The notes beneath the pieces are model-generated. The model saw only the letters and a program-made list of their open reading frames with translations, searched no databases and was not told the origin of the DNA. A stretch of 64,000 nucleotides of DNA, taken from the NCBI RefSeq assembly GCF_001499655.1, contig NZ_LN879502.1, positions 2,294,001 to 2,358,000 on the forward strand, read 5' to 3'. This DNA comes from Candidatus Protochlamydia naegleriophila (GTDB lineage: Bacteria; Chlamydiota; Chlamydiia; Chlamydiales; Parachlamydiaceae). This document shows, in pieces, positions 54,205 to 61,027 of the stretch. The translations under genes were made by a program, and so were the position numbers. The first letter of the stretch is position 1. The number at the start of each line of letters is the position of its first letter.

Positions 54205-54248
54205 GGGATACCTTTCTAGTGCGAATGGCATGCCAAACTAGGCATCCC
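54205..54248 (-). promoter_or_regulatory. Sigma-54-like promoter of copy B4 inside an inverted repeat
   Basis: Coding-strand TGGCATGCCATTCGC at 54221-54235, GG-N10-GC, 50 bases before the ATG at 54185. The -12 box is TCGC instead of TTGC. It is enclosed by GGGATACC/GGCATCCC (one mismatch) with inner TAGT/ACTA, so the message may fold or a regulator may bind. Confidence 0.6.
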
Positions 54249-54370
54249 TTCCCTTCTTCGGTTTAATCATATTTCAACAAATTTAAAAAAATAATTAACT
54301 TTTATTTAATTATTAGTTATAATTTCAAATTATTTAAACTAATTAATATAAAATAAGGACTATTGATTAC

Positions 54371-55255
54371 ATGCTTAAAAAAAAGCTTTTAAATCTTTTT
54401 TTATTCATTTTTTTTGCAAGCGGCATGTTTTTTACTCCCGCATTGGAAGGGGCCTCCTTGCACGTCATCTTAGTGGGTGATTCTCTGAACGACCAAGATC
54501 CAACCGGATTCGAGGGAGGGATCGATCTTTGGCGCCGCGAAGCTAAAAAAATTGCGGCTTATACAGGACTAGAATTAGAGGGTGTTATTTTTGAAGGACA
54601 TCATTGCCGCGTCGAGCATGTGATGGGTTACATTGAGGAATTGAAGGTCGAGCCTGACGATATCGTGATTCTTTACTTTGCCATGCATGGATCGCGTACG
54701 AAGGAGAAAAATAATCGCTGGCCAGATCTTTCTTTTTCTTTGGATCAGCAAAAAATTGACTTCAATCTCTTCAACGATCTTTTAAGAGAGAAGAATCCTC
54801 GCCTATTTTTATCGATCGCAGACTCTTGCAATAATATCGTTACGACTCGAGCAACTGGCAATCCAGCTAACCATCCCGCTTTGGCGGCTGAAGAGGAAGA
54901 AAATCGGCAAGCCTTTACTAACACTTCCTCATTCACCTCGCTTTTAGTGAAAAGCACCTCGGATGAGCTGCTAGCAAAATACAAGCGGCTATTCTTGGAT
55001 CATTCGGGATCGATCATCATTTCTACTTCGAGCCCGGGTCAATTTTCGATCAAGCATTGCTTGACAGGCGGAGTCTTTACAACGCAATTGATTGAAACCT
55101 TCCGCAAGAAAGAGCCTCCAGCTGCAATTCATTGGAACCACTTATTGAGCGATGTGACAAGACAGACAACTCATAAAGTAGAAAGCTTGAAGACCGAATT
55201 GGACTTAGAAGAGTCGCAAATTCCACAGTTTGAATTGAATTTGAGCGTCAATTAA
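54371..55255 (+). CDS. Secreted caspase-fold (C14/metacaspase-like) protein
   Basis: 294 residues. Signal peptide (1-28, hydrophobic LFLFIFFASGMFF, cleavage near EGA). Then LHVILVGDSLNDQDPTG, a first strand of the caspase fold. The catalytic pair is visible: His106 in DIVILYFAMHGSRTK and Cys153 in PRLFLSIADSCNNIVTT, in the usual order and spacing (47 residues). Later SIIISTSSPGQFSIK and GGVFTTQLIETF correspond to the late strands of C14 proteases. Substrate unknown; bacterial metacaspases prefer Arg/Lys sites. Upstream AAGGA lies about ten bases before the ATG. A strong terminator follows. Divergent from the small-gene array. Confidence 0.85.
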   Translation: MLKKKLLNLFLFIFFASGMFFTPALEGASLHVILVGDSLNDQDPTGFEGGIDLWRREAKKIAAYTGLELEGVIFEGHHCRVEHVMGYIEELKVEPDDIVILYFAMHGSRTKEKNNRWPDLSFSLDQQKIDFNLFNDLLREKNPRLFLSIADSCNNIVTTRATGNPANHPALAAEEEENRQAFTNTSSFTSLLVKSTSDELLAKYKRLFLDHSGSIIISTSSPGQFSIKHCLTGGVFTTQLIETFRKKEPPAAIHWNHLLSDVTRQTTHKVESLKTELDLEESQIPQFELNLSVN

Positions 55256-55274
55256 TTCTAGAAAGAATGCAGAG

Positions 55275-55309
55275 CGAGCCAGGTCGGTTTCTGGCTCGTT
55301 TTATTTTTC
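55275..55309 (+). terminator. Rho-independent terminator after the caspase-like gene
   Basis: Perfect eight-base stem CGAGCCAG/CTGGCTCG with an eight-base loop and a TTTTATTTTT tail, 19 bases after the stop. The tail overlaps the stop of the convergent ogt gene. Confidence 0.9.
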
Positions 55310-55834
55310 TAAAAGCCCTTGTTTGTGCATCACTTTTTTTTCAAATTCTAGCAACTCCTTTTTTGTTTGTAGCCCTCCGGCCCCCGAATAGCCCCCAATA
55401 GTTTGATTGGCTCCAAGTACGCGATGGCAAGGAATCAGGAGTGGAAAGGGATTGCGACTGCAGGCAGTACCGACGGCTCGCGCCGCTAAAGGGCGATTGG
55501 CCAAGCGGGCGATTTCGCCATAAGAAAGCGTCGATCCAAAAGGGATGTCTTGAACGATTAGCAAAGATCTCTGTGTAAATGGAGGCAAGTGAGCCAAGTG
55601 ATAGGGCATAAGGGAAGGTTGCTTGCCTTGTCCATAAGCCGTGAACCAATCGGCTAAAAGCTGCTCTAAGCGAGCATCTTTCTCACTCGACCAAAAATGC
55701 CATTGCAAGCCACTTTTTTGACTTGTTTCCAAGACAATCTTTTGAATCATTCCCTCTTCACCATACACGTGAACGTCGAGCACCGGTCCATCGACTAATT
55801 CTTTATGCCTCAGCTTTGTTTCTCTATTTGACAT
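55301..55834 (-). CDS. ogt: Methylated-DNA--protein-cysteine methyltransferase
   Basis: Removes alkyl groups from O6 of guanine in a suicide reaction. The 177-residue protein has an N-terminal ribonuclease-H-like part and the C-terminal active domain: QDIPFGSTLSYGEIARLA (95-112), AARAVGTACSRNP and the acceptor motif LLIPCHRVLG with Cys136, then GGYSGAGGLQTKKELLEFE. Length and order are normal. The start codon follows AGGCGCC. Single gene, convergent with the caspase-like gene, divergent from 55928. Confidence 0.96.
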   Translation of the reverse strand: MSNRETKLRHKELVDGPVLDVHVYGEEGMIQKIVLETSQKSGLQWHFWSSEKDARLEQLLADWFTAYGQGKQPSLMPYHLAHLPPFTQRSLLIVQDIPFGSTLSYGEIARLANRPLAARAVGTACSRNPFPLLIPCHRVLGANQTIGGYSGAGGLQTKKELLEFEKKVMHKQGLLEK

Positions 55835-55927
55835 TAAGGCGCCTCCTCTGCTGAAATAAGATTTATTCGGAATTTAGACTTTAAAAGCTGCTATTTTAGC
55901 AAAAGCTAAGATTTAGATAGATAACAA

Positions 55928-56497
55928 ATGCATAAGTGTTACCACAACTATTATTGGAAGGGCGGAAAGCCGCACGGTCAAGAGCTAGTCGATCCATTGA
56001 GTCCTTTAGCCTATAAGATCGTGACCGATCCTTACGGCAAGCGCTATTCCATCGAAAAATATCGAGAGGGCCAATTTGAAAGAATTGTTTACGACTCCTT
56101 ATTACTCGACTTCCGCCATTTAACAGCTGCCAATCAGATGGCTTGGCAAAGAGAGAATTTAAAAGAAGATGAGACTAGCCTTGTTTGTTTGCTGCGCAAT
56201 CAGGAAGACCGAGCCATTCTCTTAGAAACGCATCATTTTGATGCGGGCGTTTGCCTATCTTGTGCAATCAGCTCCATTCATGGCCTTCCGCTTGCAACGC
56301 AAAAGCTCTATTATCAATCTAAGCAACATCTGTTCGATGGAGTGGTCCTCTTCGACCTTGAAAGCCGCCCGGTAATGATGAAGACCTATCAAGTCGACCC
56401 CTTGAGCGGCGAATTTACAACCTTGCTGAAAGAAGAATGGGACATGCAGGTAATGCCCCAGCTTCTGCATGCATTCAATCCGCTTCAAGCAGGTTAA
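55928..56497 (+). CDS. Conserved hypothetical protein upstream of ferredoxin
   Basis: 189 residues with no recognised family. The N-terminus is basic and aromatic (MHKCYHNYYWKGGKPHGQEL). A beta-rich stretch follows (YKIVTDPYGKRYSIEKYREGQFERIVYD), and the middle has LVCLLRNQEDRAILLETHHF. No signal peptide, no membrane helix. The gene ends seven bases before the ferredoxin start, with the ribosome-binding site of the ferredoxin overlapping its stop codon, so the two proteins are made together and may work together, perhaps as a client or partner of the iron-sulfur protein. Low similarity to anything I know. Confidence 0.75.
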   Translation: MHKCYHNYYWKGGKPHGQELVDPLSPLAYKIVTDPYGKRYSIEKYREGQFERIVYDSLLLDFRHLTAANQMAWQRENLKEDETSLVCLLRNQEDRAILLETHHFDAGVCLSCAISSIHGLPLATQKLYYQSKQHLFDGVVLFDLESRPVMMKTYQVDPLSGEFTTLLKEEWDMQVMPQLLHAFNPLQAG

Positions 56498-56504
56498 GGT
56501 CGGC

Positions 56505-56786
56505 ATGGCACTTCTAACAACTCGTCCAGAAGGGCGTATCTACGAGATAAAAGTGGGGACAGAGCTCTTGCGAGCCTCTCAGATCGATGTATCCCTTCCT
56601 TTCCGTTTTGGTTGCTGCAAAGGAGAATGTGGAATGTGCATCATTCGAGTCATAGATGGAAAAAACAATCTATCTAAGCCAACCAAACAAGAACAAGCAA
56701 CCTTGGCTCAAAAGTCCTATGATCCCTCGTGCCGGCTGGCCTGTCAATGCGCCATTTTGGGTGATATGACGATTGAGACTAAGTAG
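56505..56786 (+). CDS. [2Fe-2S] ferredoxin
   Basis: 93 residues from the ATG at 56505 (MALLTTRPEGRIYEIKVG), with AAGG overlapping the stop of the preceding gene as Shine-Dalgarno. A longer frame from 56469 runs inside that gene and is less likely. Plant/adrenodoxin-type fold: ligand loop RFGCCKGECGMC, then SCRLACQC near the end supplying the fourth cysteine. Carries electrons at low potential; partner enzyme unknown. Similar small ferredoxins are conserved in chlamydiae. Confidence 0.9.
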   Translation: MALLTTRPEGRIYEIKVGTELLRASQIDVSLPFRFGCCKGECGMCIIRVIDGKNNLSKPTKQEQATLAQKSYDPSCRLACQCAILGDMTIETK

Positions 56787-56816
56787 ATTGAATCCATCAC
56801 GCCAAAGGATAGGGCC

Positions 56817-57713
56817 TTATCTGTAAGTATCAATCTTTGGCCACCGTTTTTTTAATTTTTCAACAGTGATTTTTGAACAATTTCCCTGAATCTCAACATG
56901 CTGAAGCTTTAGCCAGTTTGCTCCGAATCGATCAGGAAAAGAGGCTATTCGATTGTGTGATAAATCTAACGATTTTAACACCTTCCACTCTCGTCCAAAT
57001 TCTACAGGGAGGTGCTCGATTTGATTGAAGCCTAGGTTTAAACTATTCAGCTTAGTCCATGTCGAACCAAAATTGGTTGGAATGGTATGGATGTTATTCA
57101 TTGCCAGAGAAACAGAGACTACCTCTGTCAATAAGTTGAGTTCTTCAGGCACAGCTGTCATTCCAAGCCTAGCTAAGTCAATTTTAGTGATCGTTTGCAA
57201 AACAGCTTGGTTTTGCTTTAAAATCTCTCGAATGCGGCTAGCTTGTTGCCGAATGCCCTCTTGTTCTCCATCCTCATTTTGAGGTTTGGCCAACACCCCT
57301 GCTTGCTTTTCAAGCACTTTAAAAAATGTAAGCAAATTTAAATCTTGCTCCAATTCATGAAAATATAAAAGAGTTGTGATAGAGGGGGGCAGGGTTTTGA
57401 AGAAGTTAACTTTCTCTTTTGAAATTAAGCATTCTAGTCTAGTCGGTTTCAGCCTCGCCAAAAAAACTGTTTGTATCTCGGCGATTCGCGCTACATCTGC
57501 TGTAGTCTTGCTTTTTTCAATGACTCCTTCGATCCCCAATCGAATCTTTCTATCTTTCAAAAAGGCAAAGGTCGTTTGAGGATTTTGATTCATCTCGCGC
57601 CACTCTTTACAAACAAAGACAATAGCAGAAGGATAATTCGTATAAGATAAAATAAACTCTAGGATTTCATTTGGAACAGTGTGAATAGAAGCGTTTGTAG
57701 AGATATTATTCAT
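56817..57713 (-). CDS. F-box protein with leucine-rich repeats
   Basis: 298 residues. F-box-like start: HTVPNEILEFILSYTNYPSA, then VFVCKEWREM (11-41). A helical, charged linker follows (about 45-180). From about 185 leucine-rich repeats of about 23-25 residues appear: LGMTAVPEELNLLTEVVSVS, LAMNNIHTIPTNFGSTWTKL, LNLGFNQIEHLPVEF and LDLSHNRIASFPDRF. This is the F-box/LRR layout of host-targeted adaptors in amoeba-dwelling bacteria, where the LRR binds the target. No signal peptide. Its 3' end is close to the ferredoxin gene (convergent). Secretion and ubiquitin-ligase recruitment are inferred. Confidence 0.85.
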   Translation of the reverse strand: MNNISTNASIHTVPNEILEFILSYTNYPSAIVFVCKEWREMNQNPQTTFAFLKDRKIRLGIEGVIEKSKTTADVARIAEIQTVFLARLKPTRLECLISKEKVNFFKTLPPSITTLLYFHELEQDLNLLTFFKVLEKQAGVLAKPQNEDGEQEGIRQQASRIREILKQNQAVLQTITKIDLARLGMTAVPEELNLLTEVVSVSLAMNNIHTIPTNFGSTWTKLNSLNLGFNQIEHLPVEFGREWKVLKSLDLSHNRIASFPDRFGANWLKLQHVEIQGNCSKITVEKLKKRWPKIDTYR

Positions 57714-58187
57714 TATGATACCTGATTTATAAAATAAGATGATATCATATCATAAAAAATCAATAAGTCAATTCTCAATCCAATTCAAGTTAATTACAAA
57801 TCACGCAAATAAACAACAATTAATTGAAAATGGCATTTTTAAGAGAGTGCTCACAAAGTCCGATCGATTGATTTGTGTACGAGGGACTTAATCAGCTCTA
57901 ACGAGCTCTCATGTTTTTTATCTTTTCCCACCGTTTTCACGGTGGGCTGTAAGATCGGCCTAACGGCCTCTCACACTATTGAATGGAATCGATTCAGATA
58001 GATTCGTGATCCATTCGATAAAGCATTCCCTGGCATAATCAATAAACTTCTCAAATCTAAATAATTAGCTCATCTAATTTGTTTTTAAATTAAAAATTTA
58101 CAATTTCTCTTGACCATATTAACAAGTTTAAATAATCTGCCCTCAAAAAATAATCACTATAATCTGTAAATAAAATCTGAGGTTTAA
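57714..58187. other. Divergent intergenic region with left repeat copy
   Basis: No gene. The AT-rich part next to 57713 should hold the promoter of the F-box/LRR gene, and 58080-58187 that of the membrane gene. The structured repeat described at 57893-57976 lies in the middle. Confidence 0.5.
57893..57976 (+). repeat. Structured dispersed repeat, left copy
   Basis: Contains a perfect hairpin CCCACCGT/ACGGTGGG (57927-57946) and a second GGCC-TAAC-GGCC hairpin (57957-57968). An inverted imperfect copy lies at 58775-58876, shorter degenerate copies at 19019-19057 and about 60183-60205. Shared core: GGTGGGCTGTAAGATCGGCC, then AACGGCCTCTCACAC. Confidence 0.7.
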
Positions 58188-58760
58188 ATGATCATCCCCA
58201 TCAATACTGTTGCACCTATTAGCTATGATGAGTTGTATGTCAGAAATGCGATAGGATTAACAAATGTTGCATTATGCCCTTTTTTGCAGAACATGGACGA
58301 AGGCGAGTATATTCAGCAACAAACGCGTATGCAGACTCCTCCCCAACCCAAGAAATCGTTTAAATTTGCTCCCCTTGCCGGAATAGTTGGAGCTGCAGTA
58401 GGCGGCTTTTTTTCAGGGGGGCTAGGCTTTGTCGCTTTGGCCTGTGGAGTAGGAGGTTTAGCCTTAACCGCCAAAGAGGTGGTGGAGCTTAAAGCAGCAA
58501 AGGAAAAGTTACTTACAAGAATGGCTAGAGTGTCGCAAAAAATCAGTCTTATTCAACAAGAGCGATTTAAGTTGCATAATCATTCTGATGCAAGGCAACT
58601 GAAATTAGCACAGGAACATTTTGAAAATGTTTTGAGAGGTTATGAAACAAAACTGTTAAGAAAGTATAGATGCGACTACGATTCTGATTCCGATGAGGCT
58701 CTATACAGCGTTAATTACAGGGGATGTAACTTTTCCTTCAATTTTGGCGAACGTCGTTGA
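58188..58760 (+). CDS. Inc-like protein with Gly-rich membrane hairpin and coiled coil
   Basis: 190 residues. Polar N-terminus (about 1-57), then one Gly/Ala-rich hydrophobic hairpin (APLAGIVGAAVGGFFSGGLG and FVALACGVGGLALTA, about 60-95), then a long coiled coil (EVVELKAAKEKLLTRMARVS, QKISLIQQERFKLHN, about 97-155) and a short Cys/Asp-rich tail (DYDSDSDEAL). Bilobed hydrophobic hairpin plus coiled coil is the common plan of chlamydial Inc proteins that recruit host factors. No family assigned. The gene is bracketed by inverted copies of a structured repeat (57893-57976 and 58775-58876), as if it moved as a unit or was trapped between them. Confidence 0.75.
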   Translation: MIIPINTVAPISYDELYVRNAIGLTNVALCPFLQNMDEGEYIQQQTRMQTPPQPKKSFKFAPLAGIVGAAVGGFFSGGLGFVALACGVGGLALTAKEVVELKAAKEKLLTRMARVSQKISLIQQERFKLHNHSDARQLKLAQEHFENVLRGYETKLLRKYRCDYDSDSDEALYSVNYRGCNFSFNFGERR

Positions 58761-58774
58761 TTTAGCAAGTTATG

Positions 58775-58876
58775 GGAGGCCGTGAGGCCGATCTTACAGC
58801 CCACCTTGAGCCTTGCGGTGAACAGTGGGAAAGTAGTAAAAAAACAATGAGAGCCCGTTAGAGCAATTGATTTTTT
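58775..58876 (-). repeat. Structured dispersed repeat, right (inverted) copy
   Basis: Reverse complement matches 57893-57976: CTCTAACG.GCTCTCAT, TTTTTTA, TTCCCAC.GTT, then GGTGGGCTGTAAGATCGGCC and ACGGCCTC, with a small insertion in the loop. Also serves as a possible hairpin terminator for 58188-58760. Confidence 0.7.
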
Positions 58877-58981
58877 CATTTCAATTGAGCCCTATAGCGC
58901 TGAAAGTGTAATCGATAAAAGAGTACGCGTTAGTAAATTTATGTGGGCAGTAACTCTCGTGAAATATAAAGGATCATACAG

Positions 58982-59215
58982 ATGCTTAATCGAATTCAAG
59001 AAGAAAGATTAAATCCTCTAAACTGGTCATTTTTGGGACGAGATTCTATATTTAATGACGGTTCTGATAGTTGCATGACATGGTCAAGAGAACATCTAAA
59101 ATCCTTAAATATTGATTTAGGCAATAGTTTGTTGGGTTGGGTTATAACTCCAACATCATGTTACACAAATTCATCCAATTATTATCGGAAATATCCAATA
59201 TCTATACAATTATAA
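58982..59215 (+). CDS. Small hypothetical protein, first gene of a duplicated module
   Basis: 77 residues, MLNRIQEERLNPLNWSFLGR onward, with SCMTWSREHLKSLNIDLGNS in the middle and a Tyr/Asn/Ser-rich end (TNSSNYYRKY). No family recognised. The CMTW-x4-L pattern recalls the nucleophile region of some papain-like or NlpC-type enzymes, but His and other parts are not found, so this is weak. The last quarter (GWVITPTSCYTNSSNYYRKY) and the spacer are repeated at about 59669-59760. The next gene starts 15 bases later. Possibly a truncated gene: an overlapping upstream frame (about 58850-59014) is open and might be its lost N-terminus. Confidence 0.45.
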   Translation: MLNRIQEERLNPLNWSFLGRDSIFNDGSDSCMTWSREHLKSLNIDLGNSLLGWVITPTSCYTNSSNYYRKYPISIQL

Positions 59216-59230
59216 TTAAAGGAATAAGTT

Positions 59231-59599
59231 ATGAAAATACAAGAGGCATTAAATAACATATCAACAATGAGAGATCTAGAACACTTAGTTATTGCGGCTC
59301 AAGAAGATATATTCTTTTGGGGATATCGTTATACCTACATTCCAGGATATGAAGGAACACTTCCAATCGACACCTTAGCTCTAAAGGTCATAAGCGTGGT
59401 ATGTAGACAACAAGTGCATGTTTCCCCTCGTGAAGAGATTATAAGAAAGATTACAGGCTTGTGGGAACAAAGTGATCGAAGATTAAAAGAAAAAAGTATT
59501 ATTACATATATAGCTTGCACAATTAGAGAAATATGGGGAAGCATAACAAGTGGAAGTTATAGCACTCGAGATCTATGGAATGATTATGGCACCAATTAA
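59231..59599 (+). CDS. Hypothetical protein, intact copy of duplicated gene
   Basis: 122 residues: MKIQEALNNISTMRDLEHLV, then IFFWGYRYTYIPGYEGTLPI, a variable block (CRQQVHVSPREEIIRKI), LWEQSDRRLKEKSIITYI and IREIWGSITSGSYSTRDLW. It appears helical with an aromatic-rich loop. No family recognised. AAAGGAATAAGTT precedes the ATG. The pairing of two short genes in tight order recalls toxin/immunity or toxin/antitoxin pairs, but no motif supports this. A second, broken copy follows at 59763. Confidence 0.65.
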   Translation: MKIQEALNNISTMRDLEHLVIAAQEDIFFWGYRYTYIPGYEGTLPIDTLALKVISVVCRQQVHVSPREEIIRKITGLWEQSDRRLKEKSIITYIACTIREIWGSITSGSYSTRDLWNDYGTN

Positions 59600-59762
59600 A
59601 TAATAATATTTTTCCTAAAAACTTATTCCTGCAAAAAATTGATCTTTGAAAGCCTACTGTTTTTTAAGTTGGGTTATAACTCCAACATTACGTTACACGA
59701 ATTCATCCAATTATTATCGGAAATATCCAGTATCTATACAATTATAATTAAAGGAATAAGTT

Positions 59763-60139
59763 ATGGAAATACAAGAGGCATTAAATAACATATCAACCAT
59801 GAGAGAGTTGAGACCCCTAGTTATTGCTGCCTAAGAAGATGTATTTTTTTGGGGTATCGTTATACTTATATTCCAGGATATGAGGGTATTCTTCCAATCG
59901 ACACCTTAGCTCTAAAGGTTATAAGCGTGTTATCGAGAGAAAAATTGGATTCTAATCTACTTATGCTTAGCAATGAAGTAGAAAGAAAAATTATATGTTT
60001 GTGGCAACAAAGTGATCGAAGAGTAAAAGAGAAAAGTATTATTACATATATAGCTTCCATAATTAGAGAAATATGGGGAAGCATAACAAGTGGAAGTTTT
60101 AGTACCCGAGATCTATGGGAAAGAGATATGGAGAGATAA
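59763..60139 (+). pseudogene. Frameshifted copy of the 59231 gene
   Basis: Starts MEIQEALNNISTMRELRPLV like the intact copy but has TAA in place of CAA at codon 24 (GCC TAA GAA) and, nine codons later, one base lost in TGGGGATAT to TGGGGTAT, shifting the frame. The rest (YRYTYIPGYEGILPIDTLAL to RDLWERDMER) is intact in the new frame, with a different central block (SREKLDSNLLMLSNEVERKI). The downstream 96 codons are open but have no start signal. Confidence 0.75.
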
Positions 60140-60983
60140 GGTAAACCAACCTATATACTTGATACTTGGCCTATGCAATCGTATCGGACCATCTTAAAGC
60201 CCACCGCAAAATAATCCACACACTGACTTTTGGGACATCCGCCTCATTTTTAGTCTGAGTTTTAGATTCACGGCATCCTCATTAGGCCATTCTTTCAAAA
60301 CTTGCTTTGATAGAAAATTTGAAGATTTTGAGCAGATTACTCATTACATTTTGCGAGGCTAGATCTTATAGGCTCGCAAAATGTGGTACCAAAGCACAAT
60401 GGCCCTTTTAGCAAACAAATGAAGTTTTGAAAGAAGCCTATTAAAGGAAGAAGTAACCTTTTAAATACATTAGTGTTTAGCCTTTTCGTTTTCATTCCCA
60501 TGCTTGCAACGGCTGATTAGCCAAGTCTTCTTGGCTCAACAGCTACTGCCACGCAGCTCGTTCCGGCAGGATCGATGACGAATGCGAATGCACACCTTGC
60601 CGAATGAAATGATGCAGAATAATGCGTTTCTGTTAGATTTGGAAACTGAATTGTCAAAGAAGTCGACATCAGCAAAGCCGTAATAGGGAACAATATCCCC
60701 CGCCCAATTACGACCTCATTCAGCGCTTTCTTCCTCGCGATATCAATTGGAATGCAAAGATCTGGAACAAATAACACCGGCAAGGTTGCCAGCCAGTAGT
60801 GGGAATGGGATACTGGAGATAAAGTCGTCCGCGTACAAATTGATATCTATACCATTAATGACTTCTTAGGCAATAAAGCGAGAGATTTATCCAATATGCG
60901 CAGGGTGGGACGCAGCCAACATTCACCTAATTGGTGGTAAACGTTTAACATATAAGACGCGCAAAATCTTATGCATGCCATTC
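60140..60983. other. Degenerate intergenic region
   Basis: About 840 bases without an intact gene. A short copy of the dispersed repeat core lies at about 60183-60205. One plus-strand frame (about 60530-60950) reads TATQLVPAGSMTNANAHLAE, then after stops VGNNIPRP-like and WEWDTGDKVVRVQIDIYTIN, with four in-frame stops, perhaps a long-dead gene. An 88-codon minus-strand frame (60517-60783) lies over it and has no family match. I cannot tell which, if either, was coding. Confidence 0.3.
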
Positions 60984-61020
60984 GATCAAGAAGATAGGCA
61001 AGTTGCCTATCTTCTTGATC
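60984..61020. terminator. 18-bp near-perfect hairpin after the RND gene
   Basis: GATCAAGAAGATAGGCAA pairs fully with its reverse complement at 61003-61020, leaving one unpaired base in the middle. It starts seven bases after the stop of the RND gene (minus strand). There is no T-run behind it on the minus strand, so it may be a terminator that also protects the mRNA end. Confidence 0.6.
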
Positions 61021-61027
61021 TCTCACC

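Larger units (their letters stand above)
53258..54242. repeat. Tandem repeat array, four units of about 248 bp
   Basis: Four head-to-tail units, each with one small gene (B1-B4) and a 56-base spacer containing the promoter element and ribosome-binding site. Spacing between equal points is 251, 248 and 248 bases. Units B2 and B3 differ at only a few positions; B4 has a diverged upstream spacer, and B1 a different 3' end. This points to recent amplification or gene conversion. Confidence 0.93.
59135..60139. repeat. Direct duplication of about 0.5 kb
   Basis: 59135-59599 and 59669-60139 are copies, offset by about 534 bases. The first 110 bases are almost identical (TTGGGTTATAACTCCAACAT, then TTCATCCAATTATTATCGGAAATATC and ATTAAAGGAATAAGTTATG). 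The coding parts differ more, with a replaced central block. The duplication includes the tail of the 58982 gene, the ribosome-binding site AAAGGA and the whole following gene. Confidence 0.85.

Noticed and set aside
60517-60783. Minus-strand 88-codon frame
   Set aside because: No start signal and no family; the opposite strand shows an equally plausible but stop-ridden frame, so the region is treated as decayed.
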